Source of the DNA: Flavobacterium hibisci
GTDB taxonomy: Bacteria; Bacteroidota; Bacteroidia; Flavobacteriales; Flavobacteriaceae
Assembly: GCF_020026925.1 (NCBI RefSeq)
Contig: NZ_JAIQDW010000017.1
Span: 35,999 to 99,998, forward strand
Length of the DNA stretch: 64,000 nucleotides
Direction of reading: 5' to 3'
Notes under the pieces: model-generated
What the model was told of the DNA's origin: nothing
Seen by the model: the letters and a program-made list of their open reading frames with translations, nothing else
Databases searched by the model: none
In this document: piece by piece, positions 52,857 through 60,765 of the stretch
Position numbering within the stretch: position 1 is the first letter of the stretch
Layout: each line of letters opens with the position of its first letter
Made by a program: the position numbers and the translations under genes

Positions 52857-52885
52857 TATATTTGTAAATGTGGAAATCACATTTA
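52857..52885 (+). promoter_or_regulatory. Operator and -7 box for the SBP/CoA-transferase cluster
   Basis: TATATTTG (52857-52864) followed directly by TAAATGTGGAAATCACATTTA (52865-52885). This is the mirror image of 52662-52690: same palindrome arms, spacer length and adjacency to the -7 box. The first gene starts 20 bases further on. Confidence 0.62.
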
Positions 52886-52904
52886 TTAAATTTAGACTAT
52901 TAAA

Positions 52905-54044
52905 ATGAAAAAATTAAAAGGGATTACCTGGAACCACACCAGAGGATTGTTACCAATGGTTGCCACGGCTCAGCGTTTTACAGAGTTGAATCCTGATGTA
53001 GAAATAAGTTGGGAGAAAAGGAGTTTACAGGAATTTGCAGATGCTTCTATTGAAGACTTAGCCAAAAGATTTGACCTGCTTGTTATTGACCATCCATGGA
53101 CAGGATTTGGTGCCGATACAAAAACCATTCTACCTTTATCAGATTATCTTTCTGCCGAATATATAAAAGACCAGGAAATCAACACCGTTGGGAAATCTTA
53201 CGGAAGTTATGTATTTCACAACAAATTATGGGCTTTACCAATAGATGCTGCAACACCCGTAGCAGCAGCAAGATTAGACATTTTAGAAAAACAGGGATTA
53301 AAAGTTCCACAGACTTATGATGAATTATTGGCTTTAGCCAAGAAAGGACTGATTGCTTTTGCAGGAATTCCGGTAGATTCGTTAATGACTTTTTACTCAT
53401 TTTGCTGCAGTTTAGGCGAAGATCCTTTTCAGTCTCAGGAAAAAGTAATTTCTGTAGAAACAGGAAAGAAAGCTTTGCAAATGCACCGCGAACTGGCTCA
53501 GCTAATGGATCCGGCAAATTTTAACAGAAACCCGATTCAGGTATATGAAGCCATGGTAAATACAGATGAAATTGCCTACTGTCCTTTTGCTTATGGTTAT
53601 TCTAATTATTCAAGAAGTGGCTACAGCAAAAACGTATTGCATTTTTATGATTTAGTAAAATTGAATAATAAACCGATGATTAGTTCTCTGGGTGGAACCG
53701 GTTTGGCTGTTTCTTCTTTCAGCCAGCATATTCCGGAAGCGATAAAATATGCTGAATTTACAGGTTCATCACAGGTACAACAGAATATTTTTGCTGATAA
53801 TGGCGGACAGCCCGGGCATTTGCAAGCCTGGAAAAATGACCGAATCAACGGAATTACCCATGATTATTTCAAAAACACACTGCCTGCTTTAGAAAGGGCT
53901 TTTTTAAGACCACGATATTCAGGACACATGTATTTTCAGGATCATGCCGGTGATGTGGTTCGTGATTATCTGATGAACGGAGGCGATGAAGAAGCTGCTT
54001 TATCTGCAATGGATGCACTTTACATCAAGTCTTTAAACTTATAA
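52905..54044 (+). CDS. Cytosolic solute-binding-protein-like protein 1
   Basis: A protein of 379 residues with the fold of family 1 extracellular solute-binding proteins of ABC sugar transporters: LKGITWNHTRGLLPMVATAQ (first strand and helix), LNPDVEISWEKRSLQEFADA, FDLLVIDHPWTGFG (about 64-77), LWALPIDAATPVAAARLDIL (about 108-127) and ISSLGGTGLAVSSFSQHIPE (about 249-268). It starts directly in the first beta-strand. There is no signal peptide or lipobox, and an in-frame stop (TAG at 52893) rules out an N-terminal extension from an earlier start. So it should be cytosolic. No ABC permease or ATPase is coded nearby. It is followed after 4 bases by a CoA-transferase gene. Possible roles are ligand sensor, chaperone or an enzyme using this fold; none is proven. 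Confidence 0.8.
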   Translation: MKKLKGITWNHTRGLLPMVATAQRFTELNPDVEISWEKRSLQEFADASIEDLAKRFDLLVIDHPWTGFGADTKTILPLSDYLSAEYIKDQEINTVGKSYGSYVFHNKLWALPIDAATPVAAARLDILEKQGLKVPQTYDELLALAKKGLIAFAGIPVDSLMTFYSFCCSLGEDPFQSQEKVISVETGKKALQMHRELAQLMDPANFNRNPIQVYEAMVNTDEIAYCPFAYGYSNYSRSGYSKNVLHFYDLVKLNNKPMISSLGGTGLAVSSFSQHIPEAIKYAEFTGSSQVQQNIFADNGGQPGHLQAWKNDRINGITHDYFKNTLPALERAFLRPRYSGHMYFQDHAGDVVRDYLMNGGDEEAALSAMDALYIKSLNL

Positions 54045-54048
54045 CAGC

Positions 54049-55191
54049 ATGAGACCATTAGAAGGATTAGTTGTATTGGAGTTTTGTCAGTTTTTGGCAG
54101 GACCTTCTGCTGGGTTGAAGCTAGCGGATTTAGGTGCGAGAGTCATTAAAATAGAACGCCCTGTAAAAGGAGAAGCCTGTCGCCAGTTAAGCATCAAAGA
54201 CCTTTTTATTGATGACAGCAGTTTGTTGTTTCATACTATCAACAGAAACAAAGAATCATTTGCAGCCGATCTTAAAAATCCTGAAGATTTAATTTTAGTA
54301 AAAAAGCTAATCGCCAAAGCAGATATTATGACCCATAATTTCCGTCCGGGTGTGATGGAAAAAATCGGACTGGATTTTGAAACAACTTTAAATATTAATC
54401 CAAAAATAATTTACGGAACCATCACAGGTTATGGAGACAAAGGCCCTTGGGCAAACAAGCCGGGACAAGATTTACTTTTGCAGTCTCTTTCCGGATTAAG
54501 CTGGTTAAGCGGCAGAAAAAGTCAGGGACCAGTTCCTTTTGGTTTGGCTGTAGCCGATTTGATGTGTGGGAATCATTTTGTTCAGGGAATTTTAGCAGCA
54601 TTATTAAAAAGAGCCAAAACCGGAAAAGGTGTCTTGGTTGAAGTCAGCTTGCTGGAATCGGTTTTGGATGTACAATTCGAAGCTATCACTTCTTACTTAA
54701 ATGATGGCGGACAACAGCCACAAAGAAGCGATGTCAAAGGAAGTGCTCATGCCTTTTTAAGTGCTCCTTACGGAGTTTATCAAACTAAAGATGGCTATAT
54801 TTCTCTTGCAATGGGCGATTTGCTTTTTATTGGAAGTGTTTTAGAAATCGATTTCCAAAAATACACTGATAAAAATAAATGGTTTTCGCAAAGAGATGAA
54901 ATCAGGGAATTATTAGCTGAAAAACTGAATACCCAGACAGCAGATTATTGGGTTGAATTACTTCAAAAAGAAGGAATCTGGTGTGGCAAAGTACTTAATT
55001 ACCAGGAATTGGACAGCCAGCCTTTTGTAGAGGAATTACAATTGAAACAAACAGTTAAAAATTCGGCCGGAGAAACAATGGTTACTACCCGAAGCCCGAT
55101 TCAACTGGATGGAGAAATTTTGGTTAGTCCAAAAGCTGCTCCAAAAGTTGGGGAAGACAATTTACAAATACACGAACAATTTTTAAACTAG
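54049..55191 (+). CDS. Family III CoA-transferase (CaiB/BaiF type) 1
   Basis: A cytosolic enzyme of 380 residues that moves CoA between organic acids. Motifs: FCQFLAGPSAGLKLADLGAR (about 12-31), VIKIERPVKGEA, INRNKESFAADLKNPED, HNFRPGVMEKIGL (about 96-108), ITGYGDKGPWANKPGQDLLL (about 125-144) and GLAVADLMCGNHFVQGILAA (about 165-184). The Asp at position 170 is in the place of the catalytic Asp of formyl-CoA and carnitine CoA-transferases. It is close in sequence to the next gene, clearly a tandem duplicate, and both keep the Asp. It is coded 4 bases after the solute-binding-like gene and 4 before its paralogue. The acid substrate is unknown; something from the deoxysugar pathway is inferred. 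Confidence 0.9.
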   Translation: MRPLEGLVVLEFCQFLAGPSAGLKLADLGARVIKIERPVKGEACRQLSIKDLFIDDSSLLFHTINRNKESFAADLKNPEDLILVKKLIAKADIMTHNFRPGVMEKIGLDFETTLNINPKIIYGTITGYGDKGPWANKPGQDLLLQSLSGLSWLSGRKSQGPVPFGLAVADLMCGNHFVQGILAALLKRAKTGKGVLVEVSLLESVLDVQFEAITSYLNDGGQQPQRSDVKGSAHAFLSAPYGVYQTKDGYISLAMGDLLFIGSVLEIDFQKYTDKNKWFSQRDEIRELLAEKLNTQTADYWVELLQKEGIWCGKVLNYQELDSQPFVEELQLKQTVKNSAGETMVTTRSPIQLDGEILVSPKAAPKVGEDNLQIHEQFLN

Positions 55192-55195
55192 CAGG

Positions 55196-56332
55196 ATGAA
55201 ACCATTAGAAGATTATTTAATAATAGACTTTAGCCAGTTTCTTTCAGGTCCTTCAGCGAGTTTGCGATTGGCTGATTTAGGTGCGCGTGTTATAAAAATT
55301 GAGAAACCGGGAACAGGCGATATCTGCAGAACCTTATATACTTCTGATTTGATCATGAATGGAGAATCATCCGTTTTTCATACGATTAACAGAAACAAAG
55401 AATCGTTTGCTATCGATTTTAAAGAGCCAAACGAACTTGAAAAATTAAAAAAATTACTGGCTAAAGCCGATGTAGTCATGCACAATTTCAGACCCGGAGT
55501 AATGGAACGCGTTGGTTTGAGCTATGATGAAGTCAAAAAAATCAATCCTAATATCGTTTATGCCGAAATTTCGGGTTACGGCACAAAATCCGAATTAAAA
55601 GATTTACCGGGACAGGATTTATTATTACAGTCTCTAACAGCCTTAACCTGGCTGAGCGGGAATCAGGAAGATGGCCCGGTACCAATGGGATTATCCATTG
55701 TAGATATGCTGGCCGGAGCGCATTTGGCACAAGGAATTTTAGCTGCTTTATATAGAAAAGCAACTCACAATATTGGTGCGAAAGTTCAGGTCAGTATGCT
55801 GGAATCGGCTTTTGATTTTCAGTTTGAAACGATTACTACTTATTTTAACGATGGTGGTGAATTGCCTGTCCGCACAAAATCCAATAATGCTCACGCTTAT
55901 TTGGGTGCGCCTTATGGAATTTATAAAACCAAAAACGGTTATTTAGCCTTGGCTATGGGATCGATTCCGGTTTTGGCTTCGCTTTTAAAATGTGATGCAT
56001 TATTGCAATTCCCTGAAAATAAATTTGAATTGAGAGACGAAATTAAAAACATTCTGGCCACACATTTACAAACTCAGGAAACCCAATATTGGCTGGATAT
56101 TTTAGAGCCTGCTGATATTTGGTGCGCTAAAGTTCTGAACTACAAACAGCTTTTTGCAGAAGAAGGTTTTCAGGTTTTGAATTTTGTACAAAGTGTTGAA
56201 ATGCTGGACAGCTATAATTATAAAACAACCAGATGTCCTATTAGAATAGACGGTGAAATTTTTACATCAGGTAAAGGTTCTCCAAAATTAGGTCAGGACA
56301 ATGAGCGAATTATTAAACAATTTATAGATTAA
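55196..56332 (+). CDS. Family III CoA-transferase (CaiB/BaiF type) 2
   Basis: Paralogue of the preceding gene, 378 residues, with the same layout: FSQFLSGPSASLRLADLGAR, INRNKESFAIDFKEPNE, HNFRPGVMERVGLSYDE, ISGYGTKSELKDLPGQDLLL and GLSIVDMLAGAHLAQGILAA. The catalytic-place Asp is also at residue 170. The lengths and many blocks are nearly identical, but the lid/C-terminal region differs, so the two may form a heterodimer or act on two different acids. Some family III enzymes are intertwined dimers. The stop is TAA 56330-56332, two bases before the next start codon. Confidence 0.9.
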   Translation: MKPLEDYLIIDFSQFLSGPSASLRLADLGARVIKIEKPGTGDICRTLYTSDLIMNGESSVFHTINRNKESFAIDFKEPNELEKLKKLLAKADVVMHNFRPGVMERVGLSYDEVKKINPNIVYAEISGYGTKSELKDLPGQDLLLQSLTALTWLSGNQEDGPVPMGLSIVDMLAGAHLAQGILAALYRKATHNIGAKVQVSMLESAFDFQFETITTYFNDGGELPVRTKSNNAHAYLGAPYGIYKTKNGYLALAMGSIPVLASLLKCDALLQFPENKFELRDEIKNILATHLQTQETQYWLDILEPADIWCAKVLNYKQLFAEEGFQVLNFVQSVEMLDSYNYKTTRCPIRIDGEIFTSGKGSPKLGQDNERIIKQFID

Positions 56333-56334
56333 TA

Positions 56335-57558
56335 ATGGAAAAAATAAGAATCGCTGTCCGGAAATTTGACCCTTTTGAAAGTACACTGCAAAAGCTGTGG
56401 GATTTGTTCTGCCTGAAAAATAACATCAACATAGAAGCAGAAATGATTCCGTTGGAACTGCACGATCTTTATGAAGAAACCATTTTCAAAAAAGGTTTAA
56501 TAAATGGAAACTGGGATATTGCCCATATCAATACCGACTGGATTTTTGATGCTGCGAATGAAAAAGCAGTTCTTGATTTGAATTCATTAATTGCTGAAAA
56601 TCTGCCTCAAAATTATCCAGAAGGCTGGCATCAGTCATTATTGCATTTACAACAAATAAATAACGGAACTTACGGACTTCCTTTTCACGATGGTCCGGAA
56701 TGTTTGATTTTCAGGAAAGATTTATTTGAAGATCCAATTGAAAAAGAAAATTTCAAAAAACAATTTGGATACGAATTGCATCCTCCAAAAACCTGGAAAC
56801 AATTCACCGAAATTGCTGAATTTTTCAATCGCCCTGAGCAAAATTTATACGGTTCTGTTTTTGCCCATTATCCAGATGGTCACAATATGGTTTTTGATTT
56901 CTGTCTGCAATTATGGACCAGAGGCGGTTCTTTATTGAACACCCAAAATCAAATCGATATTAACCATAAGGCAGCAATTGAAGCCTTGGATTTTTACCGA
57001 ACAATTGCCAACAATAAAAAAGCCATTCATCCGCAATCCAAAGATTTTGGTTCTGTTGAAGCCGGTATGGCTTTCGCCAAAGGAGAAGCAGCAATGGCAA
57101 TCAACTGGTTTGGATTTGCCTCCATGTGTGAAGTAATTGAAGAATCGAAAATAAAAGGAAAAGTAGATATTACGGAATTGCCACATGACGAAAACCATAA
57201 AACAGCTTCATTAAATGTGTATTGGCTTTACACTATTGGCACGGGAAGTAAACATCAAAAACTGGCCTACGATTTTCTAAGATTTGCCACTACGCCTGAA
57301 AGCGATAAATTGCTAACTAATGAAGGCGGAATCGGATGCAGGAAATCAACTTGGAATGATATTGAAATCAATAAAACTATTCCATTTTATCACAAACTGG
57401 AAACATTACATGAAAATGCTTTAACACTTCCTCAAACTCCGGTTTGGCCAAAAGTAGCCGAACTGATTGACAAGATGGTTTTAAAAGCATTAGAAAGCAA
57501 CATTCCATCCGAAAAACTATTAGAAGAAACACAGAATGCTATTCTGCAAATTATATAA
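56335..57558 (+). CDS. Cytosolic solute-binding-protein-like protein 2
   Basis: A protein of 407 residues, again with the family 1 solute-binding fold and no signal peptide. IRIAVRKFDPFESTLQKLWD begins at residue 4; then WDIAHINTDWIFDAANEKAV (about 62-81), YGLPFHDGPECLIFRKDLFE (about 107-126), YGSVFAHYPDGHNMVFDFCL, GMAFAKGEAAMAINWFGFAS (about 241-260) and YDFLRFATTPESDKLLTNEG. An in-frame stop (TAA at 56314) lies shortly before the start, so no export signal can be hidden upstream. It shares fold but little obvious sequence with the protein at 52905, so the two are divergent or independently recruited. It lies directly after the second CoA-transferase and 2 bases before the Gfo/Idh gene, within one tightly packed operon. 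Confidence 0.78.
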   Translation: MEKIRIAVRKFDPFESTLQKLWDLFCLKNNINIEAEMIPLELHDLYEETIFKKGLINGNWDIAHINTDWIFDAANEKAVLDLNSLIAENLPQNYPEGWHQSLLHLQQINNGTYGLPFHDGPECLIFRKDLFEDPIEKENFKKQFGYELHPPKTWKQFTEIAEFFNRPEQNLYGSVFAHYPDGHNMVFDFCLQLWTRGGSLLNTQNQIDINHKAAIEALDFYRTIANNKKAIHPQSKDFGSVEAGMAFAKGEAAMAINWFGFASMCEVIEESKIKGKVDITELPHDENHKTASLNVYWLYTIGTGSKHQKLAYDFLRFATTPESDKLLTNEGGIGCRKSTWNDIEINKTIPFYHKLETLHENALTLPQTPVWPKVAELIDKMVLKALESNIPSEKLLEETQNAILQII

Positions 57559-57560
57559 TT

Positions 57561-58625
57561 ATGAATATTTCATATAAACCTTTATTACCTGAAACAAAGC
57601 AGCCGATTATCATTATTGGCGCGAGCGGTATTGTAAAAGATGCCCATCTTCCGGCATATAAAATGGCTGGCTTTTCGGTTTTCGGAATTACAAACAGAAC
57701 GATAGCAAAAGCACATGCAATGGCTGAAGAATTTGGTATTCCAAATGTTTTTGAAAACGTAGCAGAGGCTGTAAAAAACGCTCCATCGAATGCGGTTTAT
57801 GACATTACCGTATTACCTGATCAGTACATCGAAATATTGGAACAGCTTCCCGATGGCGCAGCAGTCCTGATTCAAAAACCGATGGGAAATGATTTGGCAC
57901 AAGCCAAAGAAATCGTGGCAGTCTGTGAAAGAAAAAAATTAGTAGCAGGGATTAATTTTCAGTTGCGTTTTGCTTCTTTTGTGAGTGCAGCAAGATATAT
58001 GATCAATCAGGGAATTATTGGTGATTTGTATGATATGGAAGTTAAAGTTACCGTAAATACGCCTTGGGAATTGTTCCCGCTGATTAAGGAACATCCAAGA
58101 TTGGAGATTCTTTTTCATAGTGTGCATTACATTGACTGTATTCGTTCGTTTTTGGGAAATCCAAAAGGAGTTTATGCCAAAACGACCAATCACCCTTTGA
58201 AGAAATTATCTTCCTGCCGTTCTTCGATTATTTTGGATTATGGCGATTCGATGCGTGTGGTTGTCAATACGAATCACGATCATCATTTTGGACCAAAACA
58301 CGAAGAAAGCTACATTAAATGGGAAGGAACAAAAGGAGCCATTAAAGCAAAAATGGGCTTATTAATGAATTACCCTGACGGAATGCCGGACGAATTTGAA
58401 ATGGCTCTGGAAAAGGATGGCACTTACGAATGGGAAAAAATCAATTTGGAAGGTTCCTGGTTTCCGGAAGCTTTTATTGGCACCATGTCAAATCTGATGC
58501 GTTTTAAAGAAGGTTCTGACGATACATTATTAGCAAGCGTTCAGGATGTTCTGGATACGATGAAGGTCGTCGAAGCCTGTTACATCAGTAATGAAAAAGG
58601 AGCAATTCCACTAAACGACTTATAA
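57561..58625 (+). CDS. Gfo/Idh/MocA-family oxidoreductase
   Basis: Cytosolic enzyme of 354 residues. Rossmann motif PIIIIGASGIVKDAHLPAYK (about 15-34), FGITNRTIAKAHAMAEEFGI, TVLPDQYIEILEQL, VLIQKPMGNDLAQAKEIVAV (about 95-114; QKP in place of EKP) and LFHSVHYIDCIRSFLGNPKG (about 176-195, catalytic His and Asp). It should oxidise or reduce a sugar-acid-like substrate with NAD(P). It is the fifth gene of the cluster and unlike the Gfo/Idh protein at 39652-40716 in sequence. It is followed by a 183-base gap with repeats before the MaoC gene. Confidence 0.88.
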   Translation: MNISYKPLLPETKQPIIIIGASGIVKDAHLPAYKMAGFSVFGITNRTIAKAHAMAEEFGIPNVFENVAEAVKNAPSNAVYDITVLPDQYIEILEQLPDGAAVLIQKPMGNDLAQAKEIVAVCERKKLVAGINFQLRFASFVSAARYMINQGIIGDLYDMEVKVTVNTPWELFPLIKEHPRLEILFHSVHYIDCIRSFLGNPKGVYAKTTNHPLKKLSSCRSSIILDYGDSMRVVVNTNHDHHFGPKHEESYIKWEGTKGAIKAKMGLLMNYPDGMPDEFEMALEKDGTYEWEKINLEGSWFPEAFIGTMSNLMRFKEGSDDTLLASVQDVLDTMKVVEACYISNEKGAIPLNDL

Positions 58626-58705
58626 AAACGAATCCCGCGTTAACGATTGAAGCGGCATCCTTTTTTGGCTTTTTCTGCCAAAAAAGATAAAGCGGAAAGC
58701 GTGTT
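58626..58705. repeat. Dispersed repeat, short copy
   Basis: GCGTTAACGATTGAAGCGGC followed by ATCCTTTTTT, then AAAAAAGATAAAGCGGAAAG. It matches in inverted orientation both ends of the longer element near 63672-63780 (complement GCGTTAGGGATGGAAGCGGC and AAAAGATACAGCGGACAGCC). An intergenic element rather than a coding sequence. Confidence 0.6.
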
Positions 58706-58746
58706 AAAACGCCCAAAAAATTATATAAATAAAGTAATTAGTCGCT

Positions 58747-58792
58747 AGTCCATAGTAATTAGCTAATCACTAAGGACTAATTACTAAGGACT
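58747..58792. repeat. Inverted repeat upstream of MaoC gene
   Basis: AGTCCATAGTAATTAG (58747-58762) and CTAATTACTAAGGACT (58777-58792) are complementary apart from one mismatch. May be a terminator-like or dispersed repeat; it lies close to the MaoC start. Confidence 0.55.
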
Positions 58793-58808
58793 AAAAAACT
58801 AAAAAAAC

Positions 58809-59249
58809 ATGTATTTTAAATCCACATTTTTTGAAGATTACCAACTTAATGATAAAAGAGTTACATTAGGCAGAACAATTACAGAAACAGATTTTGTAGT
58901 TCATGCAGGACATACCGGCGATTTTTTTCCGCATCACATGGATGAAGAATGGTGCAAGACACAGCCTTTCGGTCAGCGAATTGCCCACGGAACAATGGTC
59001 TTCAGTATCGGAATCGGTTTGACTGCTTCTGAAATAAATCCGGAAGCTTTTTCAAAAGGTTATGACCGAATGCGATTTGTAAAACCGGTTCATATTGGTG
59101 ACACTATTCATTCTGAAATTACGATTTCTGAAAAAGGAGAAGCTAAAAAACCCGATATGGGAACCGTGACCGAGCATGTAGAAATCATTAACCAACGAGG
59201 CGAAGTGGTTCTGGTATGTGATCACCTTTTATTAGTAAAAAAGAAATAA
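58809..59249 (+). CDS. MaoC-type (R)-enoyl-CoA hydratase-like protein
   Basis: A single hot-dog domain of 146 residues. The hydratase 2 motif normally reads GDxNPxHxD; here it is HTGDFFPHHMDEEWC, with Asp38 and His43 in the active-site places but Phe40 instead of Asn. Further family blocks are FGQRIAHGTMVFSIGIGLTA (about 55-74), MRFVKPVHIGDTIHSEITIS (about 90-109). The usual activity is adding or removing water on an enoyl-CoA. That fits a pathway using CoA-transferases, for example dehydration or hydration of a hydroxyacyl-CoA made from a sugar acid. The Asn-to-Phe change may indicate a different substrate. It is separated from the cluster by a repeat, so cotranscription is likely but not certain. 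Confidence 0.85.
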   Translation: MYFKSTFFEDYQLNDKRVTLGRTITETDFVVHAGHTGDFFPHHMDEEWCKTQPFGQRIAHGTMVFSIGIGLTASEINPEAFSKGYDRMRFVKPVHIGDTIHSEITISEKGEAKKPDMGTVTEHVEIINQRGEVVLVCDHLLLVKKK

Positions 59250-59368
59250 TTCTTTTGAAGTAAAGGTTTAAAGTAACAAAGAGACAAAGGTTTCTTTACT
59301 TGAACCCAAAACCCAAAACCTTTGCAACTTTGAGCCTTTGAGCTTTAACCCTTAAAAAAAAACTAACT
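59250..59368. repeat. Loose inverted repeat before the FucP gene
   Basis: AAAGTAACAAAGAGACAAAGGTTT and a partial complement AAACCTTTGCAACTTTGAGCC, imperfect. No gene is seen in this 119-base gap. Confidence 0.4.
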
Positions 59369-60673
59369 ATGCAAGTAACTAACCAAACGGGAGACCAACA
59401 TGAAGTGCCAACAGAAGGCGGAAAAGGAAATCAATATCTTTTGCCATTTATTTTAATTACCAGCTTATTTTTCCTTTGGGGAATGGCACATAATCTGGAT
59501 TCTATTTTGATTCCACACCTAAAAAAAGCCTGTGAATTAAATAACAGTCAATCTACATTGATTGATACGGCTGTCTTTTTTGCTTATTTTATTATGGCAA
59601 TTCCAGCTGGAATGCTTATTAAACGTTTTGGTTATAAAAACAGTATTATTATAGGTTTGTTGGTTTTCGCGGCAGGGGCTTTTTTATTTGTACCAGCAGC
59701 AAACTCAAGAGCTTATGAACTATTTTTATTTGCATTATTTGTAATTGGATGTGGCTTGACCATTTTAGAAACCAGTGCAAATCCATACGCAGCTATTTTA
59801 GGGCCTGCCGAATCATCTTCTAAAAGATTGAATTTGGCAGCCTCTTTTAATGGATTGGCAGCAATGGTAGCGCCAATTGTTGGTTCATTGTTTATACTTT
59901 CAGGAAAAAACCACACACCGGAACAAATGGCAGCAATGCCGGAAGCAACAAAAGCAGCCTACTTATTAGAAGAAGCTTCAGCGGTAAAACTGCCTTACAT
60001 CATTTTAGGGAGTGTATTGCTGTTAGTTGCTATCTTGTTTTATTTTATGCATTTGCCATCAATGAAGCCAAAGCAAACAGAAGCAGAAGTTAAGCCAGGT
60101 TTCTTTTCTGTTTTAAAGTTTTCCCATTTAAGCTGGGCGGTTGCTGCCCAATTCTTTTATGTAGGTGCTCAAGTTTGTATTACCAGTTTCTTTATCCGAA
60201 TCGCACAACAAGGTGCCGGATTAGATGAAAAAACAGCTGGATATTACCTTGGTATTTATGGATTTCTGTTTATGGCAGGACGTTTTATCGGAACTTTCTT
60301 TTTAAAATTTGTCAAAGATTATGTTTTGCTTTCTATCTATTGTGTCGCTAGTATTTTACTTTGTTTAGTAGCGATTTACGGATCAGGAATTTTAGTTATT
60401 TATGCTCTTGGCGGAATTGGATTCTTTATGTCAATCATGTTCCCAACTATTTTCTCTTTAGGATTGGTAGGTTTAAAATCAAATACCGAAACGGGTTCAT
60501 CATGGCTGGTAATGTCAATTGTTGGCGGAGCTATTCTTCCTTATGGTATGGGAACATTAATCGATATGAAACATGATGATATTCAGGCTGGGTATATTAT
60601 TCCTTTGGCCTGTTTTGTAATCATACTTTATTTTGGAGTATTTGGCCATAAAGTAAAAAACACTATTTCTTAG
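59369..60673 (+). CDS. fucP: FucP-type L-fucose:proton symporter
   Basis: Inner-membrane permease of 434 residues with about twelve hydrophobic segments. It follows E. coli FucP closely in pattern: FILITSLFFLWGMAHNLDSI (about 27-46), PHLKKACELNNSQSTLIDTA, FFAYFIMAIPAGMLIKRFGY (about 71-90), GLTILETSANPYAAILGPAE (about 129-148, the NPY block), RLNLAASFNGLAAMVAPIVG, and GIGFFMSIMFPTIFSLGLVG. The family imports L-fucose or other 6-deoxysugars with protons. Its position after the oxidative cluster supports L-fucose or L-rhamnose as the sugar that feeds the pathway. A hairpin terminator follows. FucP-like proteins can also carry glucose or galactose, so the substrate is inferred. Confidence 0.9.
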   Translation: MQVTNQTGDQHEVPTEGGKGNQYLLPFILITSLFFLWGMAHNLDSILIPHLKKACELNNSQSTLIDTAVFFAYFIMAIPAGMLIKRFGYKNSIIIGLLVFAAGAFLFVPAANSRAYELFLFALFVIGCGLTILETSANPYAAILGPAESSSKRLNLAASFNGLAAMVAPIVGSLFILSGKNHTPEQMAAMPEATKAAYLLEEASAVKLPYIILGSVLLLVAILFYFMHLPSMKPKQTEAEVKPGFFSVLKFSHLSWAVAAQFFYVGAQVCITSFFIRIAQQGAGLDEKTAGYYLGIYGFLFMAGRFIGTFFLKFVKDYVLLSIYCVASILLCLVAIYGSGILVIYALGGIGFFMSIMFPTIFSLGLVGLKSNTETGSSWLVMSIVGGAILPYGMGTLIDMKHDDIQAGYIIPLACFVIILYFGVFGHKVKNTIS

Positions 60674-60694
60674 TTATATTTCAATTCTTTTTAT

Positions 60695-60734
60695 AATTTT
60701 CCAAGGTGTAAACAATTTATTCCTTGGAAATTTT
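60695..60734 (+). terminator. Terminator after fucP
   Basis: TTTCCAAGG (60698-60706) pairs with CCTTGGAAA (60722-60730), followed by TTTTATTTTA. A good intrinsic terminator that ends the plus-strand cluster and separates it from the pectinesterase gene. Confidence 0.65.
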
Positions 60735-60765
60735 ATTTTAAAACTTTATCATTCATAAATCTAAC

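Larger units (their letters stand above)
52618..52904. promoter_or_regulatory. Divergent promoter region with mirror-image operators
   Basis: A 287-base gap holding two copies of the palindrome, each next to an outward-facing TATATTTG box. Between them the sequence is AT-rich, with a weaker CACATTTTATGTG palindrome at about 52762-52775. Confidence 0.65.

Noticed and set aside
52905..57558. The two SBP-like genes as part of an ABC importer
   Set aside because: No signal peptide or lipobox and no permease or ATPase gene in the window.
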